From positions 124,001 to 188,000 of the forward strand of contig CAVYHJ010000028.1 in the NCBI GenBank assembly GCA_963768165.1: a DNA stretch of 64,000 nt, written 5' to 3'. Both the position numbers and the translations under genes were made by a program. Source of the DNA: CAVYHJ01 sp963768165 [NCBI: uncultured bacterium]. Its GTDB lineage: Bacteria > UBP4 > UBA4092. Shown in pieces: positions 35,315-43,952 of this stretch. The notes under the pieces were generated by a model. The model made no database searches and had not been told where the DNA came from. It was given only the letters and a program-made list of their open reading frames with translations. Within the stretch, counting starts at the first letter, position 1. Every line of letters starts with the position of its first letter.

Positions 35315-36220
35315 ATGCTAAAGACTATAGATAAGTACATTTTCAAAATAAATTTATTCTGGACGGGTGTTTTTGTTATACTATTTCCTACAGTTATGTT
35401 TGCTCAAACCGGAAAAGTTTTTGACAATCTATCCATGCCCAGTAAAATATTGAAGAGCGACCGCAAATATGCTGTGTATCTGCCTCCCGATTACGAAACC
35501 TCTCAACGGTCCTACCCGGTCTTGTATCTGTTACATGGCCATGGTGATGACCAGACAGGCTGGGTCCAATTTGGCGAAGTATTACTTATCACTGATAAAG
35601 CCATTAGTGAAGGGACTGCCACACCCATGGTTATAGTTATGCCCGATGCCAATACAGATCATATCGGTTATTTGAATGGTATTAAAGGGGAATGGCAATA
35701 TGAGGATTTCTTCTTTCAAGAATTCATTCCTTACATTGAAAAAAAATATCGGATTAAAAGTGAAAAAAGATTTCGGGCTATTGCAGGGTTATCCATGGGC
35801 GGGGAAGGAACTTTAATCTATGCCATCCATCACCCGGAACTTTTCTCCTCGGCTTGCCCCTTAAGTGCTGCCACGGGTCCCCGGTCAATAGATGATGTCA
35901 AAAACCGACTGAAAAACTTCTATCAACTCGACACCACTAATGTATCGGATAGTGAAGTGGAAGCATATTACAAAAAATATAATGTATTATACCTAGTGGA
36001 GAATATGCCCGATGACCAGAAAAAAGCAGTCCGATGGTATATCGATTGCGGAGATAAGGACTTTCTTTCTGAAGCTAATTGCCTCCTCCATATTGCTATG
36101 CAGAAAAAAGAAATTCCTCATGAATACCGGGTTCGAGACGGTGGTCATACCTGGACTTATTGGCGGGCCTCTTTACCTGAAGTCTTGAAGTTTGTTTCCG
36201 ATGCGTTTCACCAATATTAA
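35315..36220 (+). CDS. Secreted esterase of the alpha/beta hydrolase fold
   Basis: Exported esterase of 301 residues, of the feruloyl/acetyl-esterase (esterase D-like, PF00756) type, which removes ester groups from sugars or formylglutathione-like compounds. A signal peptide runs to about residue 33 (FPTVMFAQT). LLHGHGDDQTGW is the oxyanion region. The nucleophile is Ser in GLSMGGEGTL, the acid is Asp in IDCGDKDF and the base is His in DGGHTWTYW. AAAGGAG precedes the ATG at the usual spacing. A GH5 glycosidase follows on the opposite strand after tRNA-Leu, and the two may share plant- or polysaccharide-related chemistry. Confidence 0.9.
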   Translation: MLKTIDKYIFKINLFWTGVFVILFPTVMFAQTGKVFDNLSMPSKILKSDRKYAVYLPPDYETSQRSYPVLYLLHGHGDDQTGWVQFGEVLLITDKAISEGTATPMVIVMPDANTDHIGYLNGIKGEWQYEDFFFQEFIPYIEKKYRIKSEKRFRAIAGLSMGGEGTLIYAIHHPELFSSACPLSAATGPRSIDDVKNRLKNFYQLDTTNVSDSEVEAYYKKYNVLYLVENMPDDQKKAVRWYIDCGDKDFLSEANCLLHIAMQKKEIPHEYRVRDGGHTWTYWRASLPEVLKFVSDAFHQY

Positions 36221-36363
36221 CGGTTGGGATAATCAACCAGGATAATATCCTTATTTTAAAATATTGGTACTCATTTTAAAGGTTATGTCAACCCTAGAAG
36301 TGAAGACCTTGAAATAATCGTTACTGGTCAAAAAACTCTATACTAGTGCCAGAAGTAGTGACA

Positions 36364-36392
36364 TTGAACGAGTCAATTCAAAATGCTAGAAT
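36364..36392 (+). promoter_or_regulatory. Promoter of tRNA-Leu
   Basis: TTGAAC at 36364-36369 and TAGAAT at 36387-36392 with a 17-bp spacer; TG stands before the -10 (extended -10). Transcription would start about 17 bp before the tRNA. Confidence 0.7.
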
Positions 36393-36415
36393 ATAACTCC
36401 ACATTTTTCAATCAT

Positions 36416-36503
36416 GCCGGAGTGGCGGAACTGGCAGACGCAAGGGACTTAAAATCCCTCGGTGCTTAGCACTGTATCGGTTCGATTCCGATCTCCGGCA
36501 CCA
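36416..36503 (+). tRNA. tRNA-Leu (anticodon TAA)
   Basis: Long variable arm as in class II tRNAs (GGTGCTTAGCAC). Acceptor GCCGGAG/CTCCGGC, anticodon stem AGGGA/TCCCT around CTTAAAA, T-arm ATCGG/CCGAT. A is the discriminator base, and CCA is encoded at 36501-36503. Confidence 0.96.
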
Positions 36504-36527
36504 TGTTTTTCAAATCTAGTATTTTCA

Positions 36528-38432
36528 CTATGGAGTTTCCGATTGATGGGTAATCTCAACCAACATACTCCTGACGACATTGCTTCCATCGTTAGCCTTT
36601 GCGACAACTCTCACGATACCATTGCTTTTAGAACCACCCATGGCTGTAAGTTTTCCGTCTTGTGTTATGACGGCCTTCCCGGTGATGTTTTCGACTTTCC
36701 AGGAGACATCCTTATTCGTGGCGATTAATGGATATACCCGGGCGGTTAATTGGAGAGAACCACGTTGGGTATGAATCCCCGTTAGGCCGTTTTCCCCTTC
36801 AAGTTCAATTTCCGCGACTTTAATGACTTGTTCCTGAATCGTCACGTTATTAATAAATACATCGGACTTAACCAATCCCATGTCAAATGACATTCGTGCA
36901 TGGGGATCGGTTTCCTTCATCATGGTAAACTGAGACGAATATGTTTTCCGTTCTGTGGTAATCGAGAATGTGGAATATCCACTATAGATAGTCCAGGGCG
37001 AAACATTCTGGGCTAGATAGGCAACGGTTTCTACGGGTTGAGCTGCATAAGCGTCAAAACTGAACTGATATATCTTTCCCGTTTCGATTGTTAATCCGGG
37101 ACAGGTCAATTGAATATCATACGGTTGATTTCCTCCACGTTCAATTTTGACATGGCATATCCCATCGTGGGCTTCCATATTGGCCATCGCGGGATCTCTT
37201 AGATAAATGACCCACGGAATTAATCCCTTCGAGAAATCGCTTTGGTAAACTAACGTACCCTTTTCCGGAACAACAGCCGGATAGAGCGGGTCATATAATA
37301 AGGCATTGACCAGACCGGTTCTCCATTCTTTTTTTACTTTGTCATAAATACCAAACCGGTCGCAAAATTCCCAGTATCCCCAACTGAATCCATACTTTTC
37401 AATAGTCCTCGCAACATAATTCGTCCATAATTTTCTGGAATATATATCCCCTTTGTTGAACGTCCCGAATTCTCCCACATAAACGGGTATTTGATGTTTG
37501 ATGGAATACTCTTTGACTTTTTCAAAAGCTGCCGTGATTGCATCACGCTGGTTTTCAAAGTTATCCCACGTGGTTCCAAGCCACTGGTCCATTCCATCCA
37601 TCCAATCCGCGCCTTGATTCACAAATTCGTTTGGCTCATAATAATGCACCGTGGCAATTAGGTTATCATCTTTGGGAAGAACCAGTTCATCAAGTCTGTC
37701 TATTGAATTGTAATTATCCGGTCCCACAATCACCATCCGGGTGGGATTGGTCAATCGGACTATGGATAGTGTCTCGGCAAACAGGGAATTCCATTGTTCT
37801 GCTCTCAGGTTGTCATGGGGTTCATTTAATAACTCGAAATAAAGTGTATCGGGATAATCCTTATACCGTTCGGCAATCTGTTTCCATATCGCCATAAATC
37901 GTTGTTTATGTTTCTCTGGAGATTTGTACAATTCATTATAATGGTGCATGCAGAGGATGACAGAAAGATTATTTTTAAATGCATTCTCAATTACCCAGTC
38001 AATCCGTTTAAAGAACTTTTCAGAAATGGTATAGGGAGGCTGAATTTCTGTTCGGTTGTCGGTTGACCAGTTGATAGGGATGCGTACGGAATCAAACCCT
38101 ATTTCCTTTGCCAATCTAAAATATTCTTCTTCGAGTGTTACTCCCCAAGTCCCTTCCACCGGAGCTTCGAGTGCGTTTCCCAGATTGACTCCCCGTCCCA
38201 ATCTGGCGCAAAGAGCATACCGTCTTGGTAAATTCGGTTGATGGGTAAGAGTAATCCTCTTCTGAGCTTTTACACCCGACCCGTCCGTAGCCTCCGCGAT
38301 AACCGTTACCGTACCATTTCCCGTTCCATTGGCCAAAAAAACTGTTCCGGCAGCGTGGCTAAAACAAATCACGGAAAAAAATAGTATTCCACCCAATATC
38401 AGAGATTGACGGTTTCTATCAGTCACACCCAA
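36528..38432 (-). CDS. Secreted GH5-type glycoside hydrolase with Ig-like repeats
   Basis: Endoglucanase-like enzyme of 634 residues. A signal peptide occupies about 1-28. The next 40 residues (GNGTVTVIAEATDGSG) look like the C-terminal half of a Big_2 Ig-like repeat. The (alpha/beta)8 domain covers about 50-365, with acid/base Glu in ELLNEPHDN and nucleophile Glu in VYVGEFGTF, and GVNLGNALEAP at its start. Residues about 395-545 form a carbohydrate-binding-like beta-sandwich, and a complete Big_2 repeat ends the protein. It probably cuts beta-glucans at the cell surface. The N-terminal half-repeat suggests an internal deletion or a module swap. Confidence 0.9.
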   Translation of the reverse strand: MGVTDRNRQSLILGGILFFSVICFSHAAGTVFLANGTGNGTVTVIAEATDGSGVKAQKRITLTHQPNLPRRYALCARLGRGVNLGNALEAPVEGTWGVTLEEEYFRLAKEIGFDSVRIPINWSTDNRTEIQPPYTISEKFFKRIDWVIENAFKNNLSVILCMHHYNELYKSPEKHKQRFMAIWKQIAERYKDYPDTLYFELLNEPHDNLRAEQWNSLFAETLSIVRLTNPTRMVIVGPDNYNSIDRLDELVLPKDDNLIATVHYYEPNEFVNQGADWMDGMDQWLGTTWDNFENQRDAITAAFEKVKEYSIKHQIPVYVGEFGTFNKGDIYSRKLWTNYVARTIEKYGFSWGYWEFCDRFGIYDKVKKEWRTGLVNALLYDPLYPAVVPEKGTLVYQSDFSKGLIPWVIYLRDPAMANMEAHDGICHVKIERGGNQPYDIQLTCPGLTIETGKIYQFSFDAYAAQPVETVAYLAQNVSPWTIYSGYSTFSITTERKTYSSQFTMMKETDPHARMSFDMGLVKSDVFINNVTIQEQVIKVAEIELEGENGLTGIHTQRGSLQLTARVYPLIATNKDVSWKVENITGKAVITQDGKLTAMGGSKSNGIVRVVAKANDGSNVVRSMLVEITHQSETP

Positions 38433-38474
38433 TTATACCCCTACTAAGAAAAACGGAAGATTTCAGTACGTAAA

Positions 38475-39173
38475 TCACCACACCCCCGGCAATAACCGGT
38501 ATTTTACTTTTTGGGTATATTCCAAGTATCCCGGTAATTCCTTTTGCAAGGTTTTATCTTCCAAATAAGTGCGGAGGACTATAAAAATCATAATGATTCC
38601 TGCCGGTATCAATCCCCAGAATGAACCGAGAACCAGCGGAGTTGCCAACATGTTTATATTAAACCCCACATACCCCGGATGGCGTACATACTGATAGGGT
38701 CCCTCCTGGATTACATGGTGTCCCCGGTCGGTCTGGATTCGCACTACTGATGAAAAAAATTTGTTGATTACCATCGCCCAAAACACAATCCCCATGGCCA
38801 CACAAAATAAAATCCAGCTAAATAAATAATGCACCATAGGCAGAGGTCTGGTCCAACCGTATCGCCCGGCATCCAAACTGCAAACCACAAAGGTTATCAA
38901 ATACATCGGAATAAAAATCACGATCCCTACTTTGTCCCATCCTCGCGTTTTTCCTCCGGGTTTCATTCTTTCTTTTGTCAAATCTATCATTTCCGGATTC
39001 CCCAGGCACAATATTATATAAATGATAAAAACACCCACATAGCCGCCAATCAATCCCCATCCCTGCCAATAATCCCACCGCCCGGCAGGGAGAAATAGTA
39101 ATCCAACAAACAGCACAATTTCTATGATTCCCCATACCGTCATTTTCAGTAATAGTTGGTTTCTATCCGTCAT
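38475..39173 (-). CDS. Isoprenylcysteine methyltransferase-like membrane protein
   Basis: A 232-residue membrane protein with about five helices. The late segment QEGPYQYVRHPGYVGFNINM has the conserved RHPxY signature of the ICMT/phospholipid methyltransferase family, with VLRTYLEDKTLQKELPGYLE after it. Family members methylate isoprenylated Cys or lipids using S-adenosylmethionine; here the substrate is unknown. It starts 41 bp after the glycosidase and may share its transcript. The 474-bp gap on its far side holds the hairpin array. Confidence 0.88.
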   Translation of the reverse strand: MTDRNQLLLKMTVWGIIEIVLFVGLLFLPAGRWDYWQGWGLIGGYVGVFIIYIILCLGNPEMIDLTKERMKPGGKTRGWDKVGIVIFIPMYLITFVVCSLDAGRYGWTRPLPMVHYLFSWILFCVAMGIVFWAMVINKFFSSVVRIQTDRGHHVIQEGPYQYVRHPGYVGFNINMLATPLVLGSFWGLIPAGIIMIFIVLRTYLEDKTLQKELPGYLEYTQKVKYRLLPGVW

Positions 39174-39356
39174 ACCAAATTATAACCCATACCCGAATTA
39201 ATACTCTATAGATGAGTAAATGCTCATTAATAAACCGTTGATTTTAAGGGAGATATCAAAGTCGTCCGGTGCGACTCTGAAACGCATAATTCATGAAATA
39301 TCTGGTTGGATATTTCACTTTATTGAAGTTACCATAAAATCTTTTCCCGAACCGGT

Positions 39357-39638
39357 TTTGGAGTGGAATTGAAATTTTCAATTCCACTCCAAAGACGGAT
39401 TAGGATTTAAGAGGGAATAGATGGGAAAAAGTGTCGTCAGTGGCGACACTTTTTTAGAAGATTGATTTCATTGAAAATAAATTTGTCTTCATCGTAGACA
39501 ATTTTCAAAGTGGGCAACGCCCACTTTGTTCACCATTTCATGGAGATGAGCAAAGGTGGCAAGGACACCTTTGAAAACTTTTGACAAATGTCAATAATTT
39601 ATCTTTAATAAAATCAATGGTTTAGTTTTTGACCATTG
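39357..39638. repeat. Array of six different inverted repeats
   Basis: Six hairpins in 280 bp: 39357-39374/39376-39393 (18-bp arms, 1-nt gap), 39426-39436/39444-39454 (A-tract and T-tract flanks, terminator-like both ways), 39506-39515/39519-39528, 39551-39558/39566-39573, 39581-39586/39589-39594 and 39615-39621/39632-39638. The arms are unrelated in sequence. The gap (39174-39647) has no open frame that looks like a gene. The last hairpin could end the minus-strand membrane protein gene. Confidence 0.85.
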
Positions 39639-39647
39639 GGACAAAAA

Positions 39648-40364
39648 TTAAATTTGAGGGGTAAATGACATCGTCGGAGTTTGAACGGGATGAGAATTAT
39701 CCTCGGACGGGGAGGAGATAAAATAACATTTCACTTGAGGACGGGATAGGAAATAAATGATTCCTACAAAAATTAATGACATTAGTAAACGAGGAATCCA
39801 ATCAAAGATAATTTCACCTGTATACCCGGGGAAGACAATTGGTTTTGGATAAAGAAGGTCGAATATGTATTTGCCTAGAATATCGAATAAAAAAAGGAGA
39901 AACCCTGCGGCAAAACCGAATACGACTAGAAACTTAGGAAAACGGTATTTCTGAAATAGAAATCGTTTTAAAGTGTAAATAAGCATAAAAAAGAGAATCA
40001 TACCGATATAAGATTCGAAATCATAAGTAAGTATATAAGAATGTTCATGATGCGCAAAAAAGTTGTATATTTCATAAGGCAAAAAGATTAAGGTCATTAT
40101 AGGAATAAAAGAGGATATAACGATAACAGCCGCCCTTGCCAATTCTTTAAATTGGTACAATCCAATAGCAATTTTAACGAGGACATATAAAAAAAGTAAA
40201 TCAACAATATTAACAAAAAATTTGTCTTTAAAATAATTGATTAAATTGATGGTAAACCCACATCTATTTAAATAAGTCCAAGTACCATTAAAAATTTCAT
40301 AGGATTGGGAAACAATCATTGCCAGAGCGATAAATTGAATCCAGAAGATTTTCTTTTCCGCCAT
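39648..40364 (-). CDS. Multi-spanning membrane protein, unknown function
   Basis: About 238 residues and largely hydrophobic, with helices around positions 8-24, 48-68, 75-100, 115-140, 155-180 and 195-220, and a polar tail. No family signature is recognised. I prefer the ATG at 40364 because GGGGAT lies 7 nt before it; an in-frame ATG at 40385 has no good ribosome site. There is no operon neighbour on its 5' side. It could be an acquired or fast-evolving gene. Confidence 0.6.
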   Translation of the reverse strand: MAEKKIFWIQFIALAMIVSQSYEIFNGTWTYLNRCGFTINLINYFKDKFFVNIVDLLFLYVLVKIAIGLYQFKELARAAVIVISSFIPIMTLIFLPYEIYNFFAHHEHSYILTYDFESYIGMILFFMLIYTLKRFLFQKYRFPKFLVVFGFAAGFLLFLFDILGKYIFDLLYPKPIVFPGYTGEIIFDWIPRLLMSLIFVGIIYFLSRPQVKCYFISSPSEDNSHPVQTPTMSFTPQI

Positions 40365-40492
40365 AGTTTTATCCCCATTCCACATGGCTGTTATTTTAAG
40401 CCCCTGTTAAAAAGATGTCAACTACCCAATAGATTTTATAAAATTACTTCAACTTCTCTAATAGCATCTGCCGCACAATCTATGAATTGGTT

Positions 40493-40894
40493 TTATCTTT
40501 TTTTAATATCTCGTGGTAGCCGACTAATAATAAATTTCTTGATCTTGACTGCAATATCAATCGCTTGGCGTGTTGTTTCTATCGAAGGCCAAAATTCATC
40601 ATCGTACCGCAGTTCAACTGCATAAGGAGTTAATTCTTCTCCCAATACTTTAACGCTTTTAAAAGAAGGATCATTTTGAATACAAAGCTGAATCAACTTT
40701 TCCAGGTTATGAATAAAGGGATATTCAATATCGTTCGCGGTTAAATAGGCTTTAATATATTTCTCTGCGGCTTGTTGTGTATGGAAACAGGCGGTATCCA
40801 AGGCTTGCTCTGAGGTCAAACATATCCTGGCATTGGTAAGATCACTTTCCGCTTTCTTCAACAATCCCTTGACCAAATCAGCCTTTTTTTTCAT
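40493..40894 (-). CDS. HEPN-domain protein of a HEPN/MNT pair
   Basis: A 133-residue helical HEPN protein. The pattern ARICLTSEQALDTACFHTQQ, AAEKYIKAYLTANDIEYPF and HNLEKLI is typical. In such pairs the HEPN partner is the toxin and usually an RNase. The canonical Rx4-6H motif is not obvious here, so activity cannot be assumed. The start overlaps the nucleotidyltransferase gene by 17 bp. Confidence 0.88.
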   Translation of the reverse strand: MKKKADLVKGLLKKAESDLTNARICLTSEQALDTACFHTQQAAEKYIKAYLTANDIEYPFIHNLEKLIQLCIQNDPSFKSVKVLGEELTPYAVELRYDDEFWPSIETTRQAIDIAVKIKKFIISRLPRDIKKR

Positions 40895-41252
40895 ACAATA
40901 CTTTTCCTTCGCGAAGGGCTGTGGTCACAAAGGCTTGCCGGATACGGCTCCATTCCTTTACTTCTTTGGGATTGTATACCAGAATATCCATGGGTATCAG
41001 AATATCTCGCAAGATTCCGTATAGGGGAATTGACCTTTTATACCTTGGCTCTTTGGAATCTGCAATGACCAGTAAATCAATATCACTGTCTTTCCGGTTA
41101 TCCCCGCGCCCCCTGCTTCCAAATAAGACTATCTTTTCAGGACGGATTAGATTTACTATCCTATTACGAATTTCGTCGAGGGTTGAATCTTTTATGGCGT
41201 TTTCCAAAATATATTTCTCCTTATGCACTGTTACAGGTTTATTATATATCAA
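40878..41252 (-). CDS. MNT-type nucleotidyltransferase
   Basis: A 124-residue minimal nucleotidyltransferase. The active site is GSRGRGDNRKDSDIDLLV: a GS motif followed by D-x-D. In HEPN/MNT pairs this protein blocks its HEPN partner, in some systems by adenylylating it. It is followed by the overlapping HEPN gene on the same strand. A zinc-finger-like gene lies 27 bp upstream and could belong to the same unit. Confidence 0.92.
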   Translation of the reverse strand: MIYNKPVTVHKEKYILENAIKDSTLDEIRNRIVNLIRPEKIVLFGSRGRGDNRKDSDIDLLVIADSKEPRYKRSIPLYGILRDILIPMDILVYNPKEVKEWSRIRQAFVTTALREGKVLYEKKG

Positions 41253-41279
41253 TCAGAAAATCATTCCTATAAAACAGGA

Positions 41280-42002
41280 TTATTTTGGTTTATTCCTAAG
41301 TTTTTGGGACAGAACTTGGAATAAATGAATATTATTATAAGTCTCTAGCCTTATAACCTGTTTGCCTTCTTTTGAAAGAAATAATTCCTTACCAGGAAAT
41401 TCGTTTACAAGTATAAATATTTGACTTACAAATATCCAAAAGCATCCTCCTAGAACAAACCTATAACATTTGTAATTATTAACAGTTTTAACATCCGGTT
41501 CCATTATTATATCATCTGCAATACGATTTTTATCATATAAAATTATACTAATAATGCATCCATAGTCTTCTGGTTCAAGTGGGTCACCATTTAATATTGC
41601 TTTTCTTAAATCTTCCTCTTCTCCAGATGAAAGTTTAATATTTTTAAAAAATTCCAATTTAGATATTGAAGCGCGCCATAAAAGAGACAACTCAAATAGT
41701 TTGAACTTTTTGTAATTAATATCTCCAATAATTATCGGATTTTGATTCGCTTGTATAGTTATTCCCGTCCCTCCTTTAAAAACTTGTCGTACATAATTTT
41801 CATTAACCCCCAAAAGTTGTTCGCAATCTTCGCATAGGAGCCTTTCTCGAGATCCTTTTTGTCCAAATGAATGTTTATGTTTAGGATCAGTAGACATTAC
41901 ATGGAATCTGTGTAGTTTATCGTATAAAGGTTTATACATAAATTCCGCTATTATGTGAGATTTACGGAGTATTTTATCTTTTAAACATAGTGCACAAATC
42001 AT
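41280..42002 (-). CDS. Putative zinc-binding (HNH-like) protein
   Basis: A 240-residue protein with paired Cys motifs, MICALCLKD at the start and LLCEDCEQLL at about residue 57, and KSHIIAEFMY between them. This layout (CxxC, SHI, CxxC) is like a treble-clef/HNH-type fold. The remainder (about 80-240) has no recognised domain. It could be a nuclease or a DNA-binding factor of a mobile or defence unit. It is AT-rich relative to gatB, which lies 41 bp downstream. The gene sits beside the HEPN/MNT pair. Confidence 0.65.
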   Translation of the reverse strand: MICALCLKDKILRKSHIIAEFMYKPLYDKLHRFHVMSTDPKHKHSFGQKGSRERLLCEDCEQLLGVNENYVRQVFKGGTGITIQANQNPIIIGDINYKKFKLFELSLLWRASISKLEFFKNIKLSSGEEEDLRKAILNGDPLEPEDYGCIISIILYDKNRIADDIIMEPDVKTVNNYKCYRFVLGGCFWIFVSQIFILVNEFPGKELFLSKEGKQVIRLETYNNIHLFQVLSQKLRNKPK

Positions 42003-42043
42003 AAGTAATTGAAAGAAAAAATAAATTATTCTGGAAGGCTTTA

Positions 42044-43474
42044 TTAACTTAGTTTCTTTAAGAGCAATTCTCGCACAATCTGAGGATTGGCTTTTCCTTT
42101 GGAGGCTTTCATGACCTGGCCAACGATGGAATTGAGAGCGCCCTCTTTTCCACCTTTGAATTCTTTGACCGCCGCCTGGTTATTGGCGATGGCTTCATCC
42201 ACAATTTTTTCAATGGCGCCGGTATCCGTAATCTGCACCAATCCCTTTTCTTTGACGTAAGCTTCCGGCGATGTAGTAGTTCGGAGAACATCCATAAATA
42301 CATTCTTGGCGGTTTTCCCGTTGATAGTTTGGTTGTCAATCAATTTCACCAATTCCGCCAGTTGCGTGGGTGAAATCGGAAATTCTTCCAGCTTGGTTTC
42401 TTTTCCTGACAATTCCCGCATGAGTTCCGCCATAATCCAATTGCTGATGGCTTTGGGGTTCTTGTGCAATATCGCCGTCGTCTCAAAAAAATCCGCGATG
42501 GCTTTGCTGCTGGTCAACACGCCCGCGTCATACAACGGCAAATCATATTGTTTCACAAATCGGTTTCTGCGTACCGTGGGCAATTCCGTCAGGGTCTTTT
42601 TAATTTCATCAATCAAGGAGAACGGAATTTCCAACGGCACCAAATCCGGTTCCGGGAAATAACGGTAATCATGGGCTTGTTCCTTTGACCGCATGGAACG
42701 GGTTACGTTCTCAGTGGAATCCCACAACCGCGTTTCCTGCACAATCTTTCCGCCTTCGTCCAACACTGCAATCTGCCTTTTCAATTCATATTCCAAGGCC
42801 TTTTCCACAAATCGAAAGGAATTGATATTCTTGACTTCCGTCTTTACGCCAAATTCTTTTTGTCCCACCGGACGAACTGAAATATTGGCATCGCATCGCA
42901 AACTGCCTTCTTCCATATTCCCGTCGCATACTTCGATATATTGCAAAATCGCCCGCAGCATTTGCATATATTCCTTCGCTTCTTCCGGCGAGCGCAAATC
43001 AGGCTCACTCACGATTTCCATAAGCGGTGTGCCCGTACGGTTCAAGTCAACATAACTTTCTCCATGTCCCGAATGAATCAATTTCCCGGCATCTTCTTCA
43101 ATATGCACCCGCGTAATCCCAATCCGCTTGGTTCCATTTTCCACGGGAATTTCAATATGCCCCTTCACAGATAAAGGTTGTTCATATTGGGAAATCTGGA
43201 AATTCTTGGGGAGGTCGGGATAATAATAATTCTTACGCGCGAATCGGCTGTACGGCGCAATCTCACAATTCAACGCCAGGGCGGTTTTGATGATCATGCG
43301 CAGCGCTTCTTTGTTGAGAACCGGCAATACGCCGGGATACCCCGTGCAAATGGGACAAATCTGGGAATTCGGTTCCTCGCCAAATTTCGTCCCGCAGGAA
43401 CAAAAGATTTTTGATTTAGTTAATAACTGGGCATGTACTTCCAGCCCTATGACACATTCATATTTGTTTGACAT
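42044..43474 (-). CDS. gatB: Asp/Glu-tRNA amidotransferase subunit B
   Basis: Subunit of the GatCAB complex, which converts mischarged Glu-tRNA-Gln or Asp-tRNA-Asn to the amide form. The 476 residues are normal. The opening EVHAQLLTKSKIFCSCGTKF and CPICTGYPGVLPVLN (zinc Cys motifs), YYYPDLPKNFQISQYEQPL and RTGTPLMEIVSEPD are conserved. The YqeY-like tail is complete. gatA follows only after a palindromic element and a GIY-YIG gene that lie in between; no gatC is adjacent. Together with the AspRS this suggests Asn-tRNA or Gln-tRNA by transamidation. Confidence 0.96.
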   Translation of the reverse strand: MSNKYECVIGLEVHAQLLTKSKIFCSCGTKFGEEPNSQICPICTGYPGVLPVLNKEALRMIIKTALALNCEIAPYSRFARKNYYYPDLPKNFQISQYEQPLSVKGHIEIPVENGTKRIGITRVHIEEDAGKLIHSGHGESYVDLNRTGTPLMEIVSEPDLRSPEEAKEYMQMLRAILQYIEVCDGNMEEGSLRCDANISVRPVGQKEFGVKTEVKNINSFRFVEKALEYELKRQIAVLDEGGKIVQETRLWDSTENVTRSMRSKEQAHDYRYFPEPDLVPLEIPFSLIDEIKKTLTELPTVRRNRFVKQYDLPLYDAGVLTSSKAIADFFETTAILHKNPKAISNWIMAELMRELSGKETKLEEFPISPTQLAELVKLIDNQTINGKTAKNVFMDVLRTTTSPEAYVKEKGLVQITDTGAIEKIVDEAIANNQAAVKEFKGGKEGALNSIVGQVMKASKGKANPQIVRELLLKKLS

Positions 43475-43496
43475 GTTAATATTTCTTTCCTTTATT

Positions 43497-43605
43497 TGTC
43501 ATTCTGACCCTGAGCCTGCGAAGGGGAAGAATCCCAGTGTTCTACCTGATGTTAAGCGACTTTTACCGGGATTCTTCGTCCTAAAGAGCAGGACTCAGAA
43601 TGACA
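43497..43605. repeat. Palindromic element, copy B (TGTCATTCTGA family)
   Basis: About 109 bp from TGTCATTCTGACCCTGAGCC to GACTCAGAATGACA. Its interior (GTGTTCTACCTGA and onward to AAGCGACTTTT) matches, in reverse, the interior of the copy at 60316. It lies right after the gatB start and 3 bp before the GIY-YIG stop codon. Confidence 0.85.
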
Positions 43606-43608
43606 GAT

Positions 43609-43893
43609 TTAGAACCATCCTTCACTTAAATCTAGCCATGTTGGATTCATAGATTCGATCAATTGAATTTTCTTTTTTCTAAGCCATCCTTTAATTTCTT
43701 TCTCTCGACCAATGGCGATACCTACATCGTTAGTTTCTTCAAAATAAACTAATTTACCCATATTGTATTTTTTTGTAAAACCTTCTATTGTTTTATTTTT
43801 ATGTTCCCATACTCGTCGTTCCAAGTCGTTTGTAAATCCAACATATATTCTTCTTGTCACGCTCGACATGATATACACATAATACGATTTCAC
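43609..43893 (-). CDS. GIY-YIG endonuclease-like protein
   Basis: A 94-residue single-domain GIY-YIG protein of the YhbQ/UPF0213-like class. The signature is split as YYVYIMSS and IYVGFTNDLERRVWEHKNK, with Arg in the helix and Glu near FEETNDVGIAIGREKEIKGW. The Tyr, Tyr, Arg and Glu positions are all present, so it could cleave DNA. The start is GTG without a clear ribosome site. The stop codon is 3 bp from palindromic copy B, and the start is next to half-copy C. Such genes tend to accompany this repeat type, from memory; that association is worth testing. Confidence 0.88.
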   Translation of the reverse strand: MKSYYVYIMSSVTRRIYVGFTNDLERRVWEHKNKTIEGFTKKYNMGKLVYFEETNDVGIAIGREKEIKGWLRKKKIQLIESMNPTWLDLSEGWF

Positions 43894-43900
43894 GTTTCTG

Positions 43901-43950
43901 CGACTTCAGACCGGGATTCTTCGTCTTAAAGAGCAGGACTCAGAATGACA
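43901..43950. repeat. Half of a palindromic element, copy C
   Basis: The sequence from CGACTTCAGACCGGGATTCT to AGGACTCAGAATGACA matches the right half of copy B (43556-43605) almost base for base. The left half is absent. The direct repeat of this half on both sides brackets the GIY-YIG gene. gatA's stop codon is 2 bp past its end. Confidence 0.85.
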
Positions 43951-43952
43951 AA

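Noticed and set aside
36462-36728. 88-residue plus-strand ORF
   Set aside because: It starts inside tRNA-Leu and runs through the GH5 gene in antisense.
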